This document shows positions 8,968 through 17,145 of a stretch of DNA of 64,000 nt, piece by piece (the stretch's first letter is position 1; each line of letters starts with the position of its first letter). Origin of the DNA: Nocardioides baekrokdamisoli (GTDB taxonomy: Bacteria > Actinomycetota > Actinomycetes > Propionibacteriales > Nocardioidaceae); the NCBI RefSeq assembly GCF_003945325.1, contig NZ_AP019307.1:2901303-2965302 (forward strand). The letters are read 5' to 3'. The position numbers and the translations under genes are program-made. The notes beneath the pieces were generated by a model. The model was not told where the DNA came from. It ran no database searches and was given only the letters and a program-made list of their open reading frames with translations.

Positions 8968-9387
8968 ATGAAACTCCCGACGCCTCATCTCGACAGGGTG
9001 CCCCGTTGGATCACCTGGTTCGCGCTGTGTGTTGCCGTCGGGTTCCTCGGGTGGATCGTCTACCTGGCGACCGACATCACGTCGATTGCGACGACGCACC
9101 ACTACGACGTCGCCTGGCTCGGGTTCGACGTCCTCGAATGGTCCATGGTGGCGCTGGCCGCCGTTGCCGCGTGGAAGCATCATCGGTCGACGACCAACTT
9201 CACCGCCATCTGCGCGGTCATGTTCGCGGTCGACGGCTGGTTCGACGTGTGGACCAGTCCGGGCGGCAGCGTTCTGGGTGCGGTCCTGTTCGCGGTCTGC
9301 CTGGAGTTCCCGCTGGTCATGGCCTTCGCGTTCGCGACCATCCACGGAGAGCGCGTCAAGAACAGCGGGCGGGCTGTCCCTAGCTGA
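8968..9387 (+). CDS. Small four-helix membrane protein, unknown function
   Basis: 139 residues from ATG 8968 (MKLPTPHLDRVP). The frame extends upstream to a GTG at 8827, but the added 47 residues look non-native and overlap a TACAAT -10-like box at 8931-8936, so I prefer the short form. Four hydrophobic segments (about 15-35, 46-67, 76-93, 100-122) include FALCVAVGFLGWIVYLA. Short loops and a WFDVW motif suggest a small integral membrane protein; I recognise no family with a known role. Its 3' end overlaps by 8 bp the 3' end of the convergent SipW operon. Confidence 0.6.
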   Translation: MKLPTPHLDRVPRWITWFALCVAVGFLGWIVYLATDITSIATTHHYDVAWLGFDVLEWSMVALAAVAAWKHHRSTTNFTAICAVMFAVDGWFDVWTSPGGSVLGAVLFAVCLEFPLVMAFAFATIHGERVKNSGRAVPS

Positions 9388-10090
9388 GGGTCCACATGAG
9401 CGGTTGGGTCACGACGACACCCTGAGTGTTGTTGGGCGCGGACGGGCTCAGGGTTGCGACGACCTCACAGGTCCACGGGGATCCGATGTTGAGGTCGCCT
9501 GCAATCGCCGTGTGGGATCCGGTGATGCCCGACGGGATCCCGTTGTAGGACAGGTCGTTCCACGCCGCCGCAGAGTTGAAGGTCGTTCCGGCTGAGCATC
9601 GGATGGACACCGTCAGGCTCCCGCCGCCACAGAGGTCACCTGCCGTCGGCGTCGTGGGGTTCTGCGTGCAGAAGGGGCTGGGCGAAGTCAGTGCGAAGGC
9701 CGACCCGTTGATGCTCCCCACGTTGCTGAACGTCACGTCGACCGGCACCGTGGATTGGCCAGGCGACAACAGCGTGGCAAGGCCCCCGTATTTATTGATG
9801 GTCGAACAGCTGGAGCTGTTGGTGGCGGCGTCGTAGGAGTGGCAGACCGCCGCGCCGCTGGACTCCTGGAGCAGCGCGGCGTGGACGGCGGCTGCGCTGT
9901 TGGTGGGGTTGGTGATGACGGACGATGCCCAAGCTGAGAGGGTGCCGTTCGCCCCCAGGACGAGAAGGCATCCCGCCGTGGCCGCAGCGACCACGACTCC
10001 CAGTTGGTGCGACCGCCAGACGCGGGCGTGGACGTGGCGGGGGCGTTTGCGGCGCCCGCGGTTCGACGAACGACTAGGCGACGGTGTCAT
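9380..10090 (-). CDS. SipW-dependent (camelysin/TasA-like) exported protein, third substrate
   Basis: 236 residues from the ATG at 10090, which overlaps the end of the signal peptidase gene by 17 bases. A basic N-terminus is followed by a hydrophobic stretch and GANGTLSAWASSVITNPTN. The alanine/Gly-Asn-Gly-Thr-aromatic pattern is the SipW-dependent-type signal of camelysin/TasA-like proteins. The mature domain is a beta-sandwich with the shared core INKYGGLATLLSPGQS, several Cys (SCSTINKYGG, TPTAGDLCGG) and a closing TQPLMWTLS found in all three paralogues of this operon. Such proteins are exported by Sec, cleaved by a SipW-type peptidase and often form fibres; fibre formation here is inference. 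Confidence 0.82.
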   Translation of the reverse strand: MTPSPSRSSNRGRRKRPRHVHARVWRSHQLGVVVAAATAGCLLVLGANGTLSAWASSVITNPTNSAAAVHAALLQESSGAAVCHSYDAATNSSSCSTINKYGGLATLLSPGQSTVPVDVTFSNVGSINGSAFALTSPSPFCTQNPTTPTAGDLCGGGSLTVSIRCSAGTTFNSAAAWNDLSYNGIPSGITGSHTAIAGDLNIGSPWTCEVVATLSPSAPNNTQGVVVTQPLMWTLS

Positions 10091-10988
10091 TGCCTGGACC
10101 GTCGGTGTCATCGTTGCTCGACTCATCCGGATCCGCCGGGCGTGGCGGGAAGCCGACGACGAGGCCGTACAACGGGATGGCAAGGCATCCGAGCACGAGC
10201 AGTACCCAGAACCACCACGAGATCGCTGCGTCCAGGTGGACGTGGTACTCGCCGTCGGAGCCCTTCACGTCGGTCGAGACCGTGCCGACCTCGCCGCTGG
10301 CGAGCACGACCGAACTACCGCCCACAGCGGTGACACGAAGCGGCATCAGGCCCGTGCTCACGAAGCTCGCCTCGCCGCCCGTGCGCGCGGCATGTGAGGC
10401 GACCAGTTCGCCGTTGAGGAGCGGCTTGTGCCAGACCAGTGCGATGTCGATCGCCAGTGCGACCATCACGAGCGTGGCGGCCAACCGCCATTTCCGGCGC
10501 AGCAACCGCCGGGTCGCAGCAATCACGATCGCTGCGACGAAGAAGATCGGAGCACAGACGACGAGCCAGCCGACGCCTGGCCAGGTCATCTCGACTCTGC
10601 CGACGAGGTTGGTGTCCCTCAGCTTCCACGGGTCGACGGCAGGGATGACGCCCTTGGTCGAGACGGTGCCGTCGCCGTTGATGCTCCACACCCGGTGGCT
10701 GTACGTGACGTTCGGGGCGCCGGGCGGGTGGAAGGAGATGAAGTCGCCGACTTTGAGCGAGGCCACGTCGACAGGTCGGGTCCAGATGAGGGAGCCCACC
10801 GGTGCCACTGTGCCCATGGAGGGCGATCGGACGACCTCGAGGCGGCCCCCACTCACCCGCCAGACGCCGGCGAACAGGAGCATCCCGACGACTCCCGCGA
10901 GAACGATCCAGCCGACGATCCGCACCCAGGGGTCCACGGAGTGTGGATCCTTCCGGGCGACGGAATCGTCGCGGTCACGCGTGGGCAC
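10074..10988 (-). CDS. SipW-type signal peptidase I with extra C-terminal domain (copy 1)
   Basis: 304 residues, GTG start. After a basic tail and a helix (about 24-44), the catalytic region has RSPSMGTVAPVGSLIWTRPV with the nucleophile Ser in SPSM and a His in TYSHRV in place of the Lys used by ordinary bacterial enzymes; Ser/His is the ER/archaeal/SipW arrangement. After the catalytic domain come two further helices, a roughly 60-residue outside domain (FVSTGLMPLRVTAVGGSS, then EVGTVSTDVKGSDG) and a last helix before an acidic tail. Bacillus SipW lacks this extension. It lies between two candidate substrates and is closely related to the copy at 12553-13488. Confidence 0.9.
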   Translation of the reverse strand: MPTRDRDDSVARKDPHSVDPWVRIVGWIVLAGVVGMLLFAGVWRVSGGRLEVVRSPSMGTVAPVGSLIWTRPVDVASLKVGDFISFHPPGAPNVTYSHRVWSINGDGTVSTKGVIPAVDPWKLRDTNLVGRVEMTWPGVGWLVVCAPIFFVAAIVIAATRRLLRRKWRLAATLVMVALAIDIALVWHKPLLNGELVASHAARTGGEASFVSTGLMPLRVTAVGGSSVVLASGEVGTVSTDVKGSDGEYHVHLDAAISWWFWVLLVLGCLAIPLYGLVVGFPPRPADPDESSNDDTDGPGNDTVA

Positions 10989-11039
10989 GGTGCAGGTCGT
11001 TCTTTCGGTCGAGATCGTGAGCAGATCGGCGGCGGTTGA

Positions 11040-11708
11040 TCAGGTCAGCGTCCAGGTGAGCGGCTGCGTCACCTGCACACCCTGGGCATTCACGTTCGCA
11101 CCGAGGATCAGAGTCGTCACGATGCGGCAGGTCCACGACGCGCCGACCGTGAGGTCCGCAGCGGTCGTGTGCGACAGCGCCGCCGTGGGAGGAGCCGCGG
11201 CGGAGTAGCTGAGGTCGGCCCAGGGGCTGGTTCCGGTGTATGTGGTGCCGTTGTTGCAACTCACCGAGATCGTCAGATCGCCGTCAGTGCACAGGTTGCC
11301 CGGGGTCGGCGTACCCGTCGTGGGCGAGGAGGCGCACGTCCCGGGAGTGAGCGAGAACGTGGAGCCGTTCTTGGCGCCGATGTTCGTGAAGGTGACGTAG
11401 ACCGTCCGGCTGTCGCCGGGGGAGAGGGGCGTGGCGGTGCCGCCGTACTTGTTGATCGTGGTGCAACTTGCGTACGCATTGGACGGGTCGTCGCTGGATC
11501 TGCAGGTCGCTGCACCGCTCGTTTCCTGCAGGATCACGGCCGTGGCTGCGGCGACGGAGTTCGTGTTGTTCGTGATGACCGCGGAGGTCCAACTGGCCAG
11601 AGTGCCGTTGGCGCCGAGCGCCAGGAGCCCAACTGCGGCTGCGGTGGCGGTCACCAGGACCAGCGGCCGGTGTCGCTGTCGGTCCGCTCGCCGTGTGCGT
11701 CGATCCAT
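11040..11708 (-). CDS. SipW-dependent exported protein, second substrate
   Basis: 222 residues. Basic start (MDRRTRRADRQRH), hydrophobic core, then GANGTLASWTSAVITNNTNS, the SipW-type cleavage region. The mature part repeats the operon's signature: CTTINKYGGTATPLSPGDS, two Cys pairs, and final QPLTWTLT. It is closest to the third substrate (9380-10090). It begins after a strong hairpin at 11734-11765 that separates it from the first substrate, so its expression may be lower. Confidence 0.84.
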   Translation of the reverse strand: MDRRTRRADRQRHRPLVLVTATAAAVGLLALGANGTLASWTSAVITNNTNSVAAATAVILQETSGAATCRSSDDPSNAYASCTTINKYGGTATPLSPGDSRTVYVTFTNIGAKNGSTFSLTPGTCASSPTTGTPTPGNLCTDGDLTISVSCNNGTTYTGTSPWADLSYSAAAPPTAALSHTTAADLTVGASWTCRIVTTLILGANVNAQGVQVTQPLTWTLT

Positions 11709-11733
11709 GATTACCCCCTCGAGAAGATGGCCC

Positions 11734-11765
11734 GTGTGGTGGCCGGCTCAGGCCAGCCACCACAC
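11734..11765 (-). terminator. Intra-operon hairpin, partial terminator or processing site
   Basis: 14-bp arms (11734-11747 and 11752-11765) with one mismatch and a 4-nt loop, starting 11 nt past the stop of the first substrate gene on the minus strand. No U-tract follows, so partial termination or 3' end stabilisation is as likely as full stop. Confidence 0.6.
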
Positions 11766-11776
11766 AGGTGCATGGG

Positions 11777-12397
11777 TTACGCGAGCGTCCAGACCAGCGG
11801 CTGCGTGGCGATCTGGCCGGCGATCTGCGGTGAGGCGGTGGCAGGGACCGCGACCGTGAAGGTGCACTGCGTCGAAGCGCCGGCAGCCAGGGTGCCCACC
11901 GTCTGCGAACCGAAGGAGGACAGCGCGACCGGCGTACCCGTCGTGTCGAGCGAGCTCGGGGCGGTGCACTTGATCGTGACGGTGGCGACATCGCAGATGC
12001 TCTGCGTTGCCGAGGCGCTGCCTGCGCTCTTGACACAGGTCCCGGGAGCGAGCGTGAGCGAGCCCGAGGCGGTGCCGGTGTTCGTCATGGTGACGGTCGT
12101 GGCCTGGTTGGTGCCAGGCGCCAGCGGGGTGGCGGTGCCGCCGTACTTGTTGATGGTCGAACAGGTGTAGCTGTTCGATCCGTCGTTGTTGTCGGTCGAC
12201 ACACAGGTGTTGGTGCCGTCGGTCTCGGTGAGGACCTTGGCGTCCGCGGCCTTGACCGTGTTGGTGTCGTTGGTCAGGATCGCCGTCGACCACGAGGCGA
12301 GCGTGCCGTTCACGCCGAGGACCAAGGCGAGAGCGGCGAGAACGCCACCAGCCCAGAGCACCGGGGTGGTCCGGCGCCGCTTCTGCGTAGAAGTCAT
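11777..12397 (-). CDS. SipW-dependent exported protein, first substrate
   Basis: 206 residues from ATG 12397, with GGGGAAA about 8 nt upstream; in-frame ATGs at 12412 and 12442 are possible but give an atypical N-terminus. Signal: TQKRRRTTPVLW, hydrophobic segment, then GVNGTLASWSTAILTNDTN. Mature domain: CSTINKYGGTATPLAPGTN, VTMTNTGTASGSLTLAPG and final QPLVWTLA. It is more divergent than the other two and lies directly after signal peptidase copy 2, although 155 bp of comparatively AT-rich DNA upstream could carry its own promoter. Confidence 0.84.
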   Translation of the reverse strand: MTSTQKRRRTTPVLWAGGVLAALALVLGVNGTLASWSTAILTNDTNTVKAADAKVLTETDGTNTCVSTDNNDGSNSYTCSTINKYGGTATPLAPGTNQATTVTMTNTGTASGSLTLAPGTCVKSAGSASATQSICDVATVTIKCTAPSSLDTTGTPVALSSFGSQTVGTLAAGASTQCTFTVAVPATASPQIAGQIATQPLVWTLA

Positions 12398-12552
12398 GAA
12401 GAATTTCCCCATCTCATAGGTTGCGACGATGCGGAGCGACATCGTTGCCGGTTTGAAGATCGATCACGCGCGAGGCCGTCCGAGTACCTCTGCGCGGATA
12501 TTCAACGGCATCGGCGCGGATTTGTTACGAAAATCAAGAAATGCCGTCCGAA

Positions 12553-13488
12553 TCAATCTTGATCTGGCCGCTCGAGGCTTGAAGCGCTGTGCTTTCCGCG
12601 TATTCGAACGTCGTCCTCGTCCTCTGATTCAGCTGCGAATCCGACCACCAGTCCGTACAACGGGATCGTCATCGCCGCCAGAACCATGGCAACCCACAAC
12701 CACCATGGGATCGCGCTCGCGAAGTTGACGTGGTAGCGGCTGTCGGAGCCTGTGGCACTGGTGCGTACGGTCCCGACCTCGCCCGGTTCGATCACCACCG
12801 AGGATCCGCCGACACCGGTGACGCGGAGCGGCAGGAGCCCGGTGCTGACGAAACTCGCACTCACGCCGCTGGAATCGGTTTTCGACCCGACGATCTGTGC
12901 GTTTAGCAACGGCTTGTAGACGACGAGTGCCGCATCGAGCGCCAGCGCGACCAGCACGAGGGTGGCCGGGAGCCGCCAACTGCGAGGCAGGATCCGGCGC
13001 AGCCCCAGGATCAGGAGCGCGGACAGCCCCAGTAATGGGGCGCAGACAAGCAGCCAGCCGGCGCCGGGCCAGACCATCCGTACCTTGCCGACGATGTCGT
13101 TGCCGCGCAGTTTCCAGGCGTCCGGAGCCGGGATGACGCCCTTGGTCTGGATGGTCCCGTCGGGTGAGATCTTCCAGACGCGGTGGCTGTACGTGACGCG
13201 TGGCTGGCCGGGTGGGTGGAACGAGATGAAGTCACCGACCCTGAGGGTGGACGCGTCCACCGGGAGAGTCCAGATCAGGGACCCGACGGGAGCGACAGTC
13301 CCCATCGAGGGTGTCCGGACGACCTCCCATCGACCACCGGCCACGCGCCACGACCCGGCGAACAGGATGACTCCGACAAAGAGCGCCACCAGTGCGAGCG
13401 ACAGAAATCTGAGCATCCCATTCCGGCTCGTCGATTGGCGACCGGGATCCGTGCGCTGGCGACGCCGTGGTGCACGCATGAAAGACAT
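12553..13488 (-). CDS. SipW-type signal peptidase I with extra C-terminal domain (copy 2)
   Basis: 311 residues, first gene of the five-gene minus-strand cluster. Catalytic Ser in RTPSMGTVAPVGSLIW and His in TYSHRVWKI match copy 1. The same tail is present: two helices after the catalytic region, the outside domain FVSTGLLPLRVTGVGGSS with EVGTVRTSATGSDS, a last helix (WWLWVAMVLAAMTIPLYG) and an acidic C-terminus. The two copies are similar along their whole length, so the locus arose by duplication of a peptidase/substrate unit. An ATG three codons downstream (13479) is an alternative start. Confidence 0.9.
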   Translation of the reverse strand: MSFMRAPRRRQRTDPGRQSTSRNGMLRFLSLALVALFVGVILFAGSWRVAGGRWEVVRTPSMGTVAPVGSLIWTLPVDASTLRVGDFISFHPPGQPRVTYSHRVWKISPDGTIQTKGVIPAPDAWKLRGNDIVGKVRMVWPGAGWLLVCAPLLGLSALLILGLRRILPRSWRLPATLVLVALALDAALVVYKPLLNAQIVGSKTDSSGVSASFVSTGLLPLRVTGVGGSSVVIEPGEVGTVRTSATGSDSRYHVNFASAIPWWLWVAMVLAAMTIPLYGLVVGFAAESEDEDDVRIRGKHSASSLERPDQD

Positions 13489-13606
13489 GGGAACGCGTCT
13501 CGTGGTTCAGGAGGATGAATTCGATGGACGTACGTGGTGGGGTTTTGCGGCAATTCAGAAAATACCGCAACCGACATATCTATCCGCATAGTTAAACAAA
13601 TGCATC

Positions 13607-13640
13607 CGTAGCGCTACGTAATTCCACTACGGAATTACGT
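13607..13640. promoter_or_regulatory. Two adjacent palindromes upstream of the SipW operon
   Basis: CGTAGCGCTACG (13607-13618, perfect 12-bp palindrome) overlaps a stem with perfect 10-bp arms (13616-13625 and 13631-13640) and a 5-nt loop. They lie in the AT-richest part of the window, 119-152 bp before the operon and 17-50 bp after the stop of the next minus-strand gene. They may be a terminator for that gene, an operator for the operon, or both. Confidence 0.5.
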
Positions 13641-13656
13641 TTGGGGGGTCGTGATG

Positions 13657-14886
13657 TCAGATCTCGGCCGCCGCCGGATGCGTCGGAGGAGCCGTCCCGG
13701 TCCCCGGGTCGGACAGGCCCACGAGCATGCAATGACCGTTTCCGCACCAGATGTCGCTCCACTGGTACGCGGTGTAGCCACCCGGGCTCGGGTGCGCTGA
13801 CCACGCGGTTCCCTTCAGGCGTATGACGTACTGCCCCTGATGGGCCCCGGAGCCGTGGTTGAACTGTCCGATCAGTCCGCAGTCCGACGCCGAGCCGCAC
13901 GATGCCGGTGAGGCGAAGGACCCGTTCGTCGGGCCTGTCTGCTGCCCGGACCAGGGCGTGTAGAAGCCGCCTCGGGCGACGTAGCCGTTGACGTACCCGC
14001 CGCGCCCGTGGCTGTCCGCTCCGCCGGTCACGACGCAGAACGTGACGGACCGACAGGCCAGACCTGCGACGCGCATCCCTTCTGCGCGGAACTTCGACGC
14101 GTCGCCGAACTCCAATGTGACCTTGCGTGCCTTCCACGACGTGCCGCCGTGCAACAGGTCGAGCGAGGTCGTCCCGTGCCCGGCGGCATCGGCCGTACCC
14201 AGGGCGGCGCATTGCGCGACGGCGAAGCACGAGACGGACGAAACGAACTTCGACGGCGATGCCATCCGGCGCCAGTGGGAACCGTCCCACGCGGCCAGGA
14301 CGCCGTAGGTCGCCACCGGGTCGAACTGGTTCGCGTACTGCATGTGGGCACCGCTTGCCAGACAGTACGTGGGGCTCACGCACGAGATGGCGTCCATCGC
14401 CCAACTCGACGGGAGGCTGGCGACCGAACTGATGGACTGGCCGTTCCACCGGAAGACCCTGGACGTGCTGTCGGCTGCGGGCCCGCCGCCCCCCACGATC
14501 AGACAGAAGGTCGGGGTGGCGCATGAGACGTGTTCGAAGCTGGGTCCGTGGCCATTGGGACTGGCGATCGAGCTCGTGTCGATCTCGGTCCAGGAACTTC
14601 CGTTCCACATCTCGGCCAGAGGAGGCACTGCTTCTGCTCCTTGGCTGTACGTCTGCTGCTGCCCGACTGCGAGGCACCAAGCGATGCTTGTGCAGCTGAG
14701 GCTCTGCAGGTAGCCCTGGTTCTCGTGGGGAACCGCGAGGATCGGACTCGTCGATGCGGCGTCCGCGACGGCGGGGAGCACCAGGGAGCTCAACCCGGCC
14801 AGCACAGCGACGACGATGTAGATGACGGGTCGGACAACCTGCATGCGCCACCCGCTGTCGGGCGCGCTCGTGGTCCGACGAATCAT
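13657..14886 (-). CDS. Exported protein with seven Cys-pair beta repeats
   Basis: 409 residues from ATG 14886, chosen because GAGGAA lies 8 nt upstream; the frame extends to 14994 without a better site. A signal peptide (about 15-42) is followed by a repeat occurring seven times with the pattern SC-x(5-6)-C-x-(A/I/L)-V-G: LSCTSIAWCLAVG, VSCATPTFCLIVGGG, ISCVSPTYCLASG, VSCFAVAQCAALG, LACRSVTFCVVTGG, ASCGSASDCGLIG and IWCGNGHCMLVG. Between repeats are strands such as EMWNGSSWTEI. About 50 residues per repeat and seven repeats suggest a disulfide-stapled beta-propeller, probably a surface binding module. No catalytic motif is seen. Confidence 0.82.
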   Translation of the reverse strand: MIRRTTSAPDSGWRMQVVRPVIYIVVAVLAGLSSLVLPAVADAASTSPILAVPHENQGYLQSLSCTSIAWCLAVGQQQTYSQGAEAVPPLAEMWNGSSWTEIDTSSIASPNGHGPSFEHVSCATPTFCLIVGGGGPAADSTSRVFRWNGQSISSVASLPSSWAMDAISCVSPTYCLASGAHMQYANQFDPVATYGVLAAWDGSHWRRMASPSKFVSSVSCFAVAQCAALGTADAAGHGTTSLDLLHGGTSWKARKVTLEFGDASKFRAEGMRVAGLACRSVTFCVVTGGADSHGRGGYVNGYVARGGFYTPWSGQQTGPTNGSFASPASCGSASDCGLIGQFNHGSGAHQGQYVIRLKGTAWSAHPSPGGYTAYQWSDIWCGNGHCMLVGLSDPGTGTAPPTHPAAAEI

Positions 14887-15025
14887 TCGGGGTTCCTCTG
14901 GCTGGCGTGTGGGACGTAGGCCTCTGGTTGCCAGTCCTAACTGACCGACTCGTCCGGGGGTCGGGGACGGGCGTCGGTTCACCCTGTGGTTCACCTGCGT
15001 TTGCCCCTAGTGCACCAGCAGACCC

Positions 15026-16153
15026 TCAGTGCCGCCTCAGGAGGGGACGTCGGCGGCGGATGCCGCCGTAGATCCCTCGCCCGACGATCCAGGGTTGGAG
15101 TGCTGACCAGTTCGGAATGGTCATTGACCGGCCAGACGGGCCGAACACCTCGAGGCGATCGTGCTGGGTGCCGAGGACCGAGCCCCAGCGCCACCTCAAC
15201 GGCGTGAACCGCCTCGGCCGACCGCGCCCCAGATCGGCGCGAATGTTGTGTGCCAGCAGACGATCCGCGCGTGCACGGGCCGAACTGCGGAGGGGGTCCG
15301 TGGCGGCGACGTCGCCGATCGCGTACGCCCCGGGGATGCCCGGGACGCGGAGGAACTCGTCGGTGACCACGAATCCGTGGTCGTCGAGTGCCTCCGCAGG
15401 GAGCCACCCGGTGTTCGGTGTGACCCGACCGATCGTCCAGAGCACGACATCCGCGGTTGCCGACTGCTGCCCAGTGGCCCATTCCACGGGTTCAGTGCTG
15501 ACCTGACTGGCCGTGAAGTCCTCGCCGAGTGCGGCCCGATGTCCGGGATGGATCCCGACCCCGCGGGCGCGCAGGCGCCGCTCCAACGAGGCCCAGACCC
15601 GCCGGTGATGATGCCGGAGCGCAGCCTCTCCCGGGAAGTAGAGGTCGACCCGTTTGTCCAGCCACGTGTGCGCGATGTTCCAGGCGCAGCTCACCGCGGC
15701 GGCTCCGCCGCCGATCACCGCGACGGTTGGGGCCGACGCGATGCGGTCGTACGCCTCGTTCAGCTGCTGCTCCACAACGGAGGAGGTCTGCAGTTCGGGT
15801 GTGCGCCAGAACCCGTTGGTGACGCCGGTCGAGATCACCAGGACGTCGTACGGCTGCTCGCGTTCGACGCCGTCGGCGTCGACGATCTGCAGGCATCGGC
15901 GCGATGGGTCGATCCCGGCCACGGTGGCGTGGAGCGTACGTGCCGCGTCCAGACGGCGGTAACGATCGAACCCCACCCAGTAGTCGCGCCGCCAGACCTC
16001 CGGCCGGGTGAGGCGCAGGCCGAGTTCCTGGCCGCTGACCAGGCCGGGCTTGCTCGAGATGCCGACGACATCGGCGAACCGCGACAGGTGGATGCCAACC
16101 AGCACCCCGGTGTCGCCGAAACCCGCGATGACGACACGTGGGCGAGCTGTCAC
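15026..16153 (-). CDS. FAD-dependent NAD(P)H oxidoreductase (NDH-2/FSP1-like)
   Basis: 375 residues from GTG 16153, which follows a perfect GGAGGAA and overlaps the TGA of the upstream gene (GTGA), so the two are translationally coupled. The N-terminal FAD-binding loop is RVVIAGFGDTGVLVG; the second nucleotide site is PTVAVIGGGAAAVSCAW (NADH); the C-terminal FAD motif is GIPGAYAIGDVAAT. A C-terminal basic region (GGIRRRRPLLRRH) could bind membrane. Family members reduce quinones or serve as ferredoxin or other reductases. The coupling to a DUF1295 (steroid 5-alpha-reductase fold) gene suggests a shared redox job on a lipid. Confidence 0.88.
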   Translation of the reverse strand: MTARPRVVIAGFGDTGVLVGIHLSRFADVVGISSKPGLVSGQELGLRLTRPEVWRRDYWVGFDRYRRLDAARTLHATVAGIDPSRRCLQIVDADGVEREQPYDVLVISTGVTNGFWRTPELQTSSVVEQQLNEAYDRIASAPTVAVIGGGAAAVSCAWNIAHTWLDKRVDLYFPGEAALRHHHRRVWASLERRLRARGVGIHPGHRAALGEDFTASQVSTEPVEWATGQQSATADVVLWTIGRVTPNTGWLPAEALDDHGFVVTDEFLRVPGIPGAYAIGDVAATDPLRSSARARADRLLAHNIRADLGRGRPRRFTPLRWRWGSVLGTQHDRLEVFGPSGRSMTIPNWSALQPWIVGRGIYGGIRRRRPLLRRH

Positions 16154-17029
16154 GGATTCCTCCGTGGCGGGCGGGGGACGAAGCGCGGGACCCGGTCGAT
16201 GACGTCCTGGTAGGTCGGTCGCCGTTCGAGGCTGCGCTTCTCCATCATGGGAATGCTCGCGCCTTCGAACAGGGCGAGCATCACCGCCGGTCCGGCGAAG
16301 ACCCACCACCACGCCGCCGGATCGGTCGCGAGTCCGAACAGTGCGAGGGCGAGCCAGAAGCTGAACTCGCCGAAGTAGTTCGGGTGCCGGGACCATGCCC
16401 ACACGCCGCGGTCGAGCACCTGCCCGGGCTGCTTGGTTCGCGCGAAGCGGTGCATCTGGAGGTCAGCGACGAATTCGAGTCCGACGGCAGCAACGCCGAC
16501 GAGGACCGCGATCGCGTCGATCCACCCGACCGAGTGGTTCCGGCGGACCAGCAGCAGGTAGATCGGCAACGTGCCGACGAAGACCTGGAGGGTCGGGGAC
16601 CACATGGATGGCGAGCAGGTCGACCGGCATCTCGAACCGGCCGGCGCGTTCGCGCACCACTGGATAGCGCCAGTCCTCGTGATGCAGTCCGGGGAATCCG
16701 TACGCCCAATTGCCTGTGAGCCTGATCGACCACAGTGCGATGACGCCGAGTGCCAGCCAGGCGCGTACGTCGTCGGCGGGGGCGTCGACACGCAGCCACC
16801 AGCCGATCGCGAGCGCCGGGGGCAGCACACTCCAGTACGCGTCGTAGAAGCTCGAGTTGTGGTGCCAGCGGCTGGCGACGAAGACGATCACCGTCGCGAG
16901 CAGGTCGGCCAGCAAGCCATCGAGCCAGAGGTGACCCGTCCGGGGTCCCCAACCGAGCCAGGTAGCGAAGGCGAGGAAGGCGATCACGTACGCGATCGAG
17001 ACCCGCACCATGGCGTCCGTCTTGCTCAT
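16150..17029 (-). pseudogene. DUF1295 (steroid 5-alpha-reductase family) membrane protein, frameshifted
   Basis: Two overlapping frames together encode one DUF1295 protein. Frame one starts at ATG 17029 and gives the N-terminal helices and YGFPGLHHEDWRYPVVRERAGRFEMPVDLLAIH. Frame two resumes near 16600 with SPTLQVFVGTLPIYLLL, then WAWSRHPNYFGEFSFW, the family's cofactor-binding motif, and ends at 16150. Joining them needs removal of one base around 16595-16604 and restores about 292 residues, the normal family length. The damage sits beside a run of four C/G and may be a sequencing error. DUF1295 proteins reduce double bonds in steroids or fatty alkyl chains using NADPH. A KstR-like operator lies upstream. 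Confidence 0.82.
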
Positions 17030-17051
17030 GCTCGGAGCGTAGGGGATCAGG

Positions 17052-17065
17052 TAGAACCTGTTCTA
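17052..17065. promoter_or_regulatory. KstR-like palindromic operator
   Basis: TAGAACCTGTTCTA, an uninterrupted palindrome except for the two central bases, exactly fits TNNAACNNGTTNNA, the box bound by the TetR-type lipid/sterol repressor KstR in mycobacteria. It is 23 bp before the DUF1295 start and 81 bp before the divergent LuxR-type gene, so either could be the target. Confidence 0.6.
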
Positions 17066-17145
17066 GGGTGAGCCGCGCTCGGCCGGGGGGTCGTTCTACG
17101 CCTTGCTGAAGCCTGAGGCGGAGATGTTCGTGATGAGGAGCCGCG

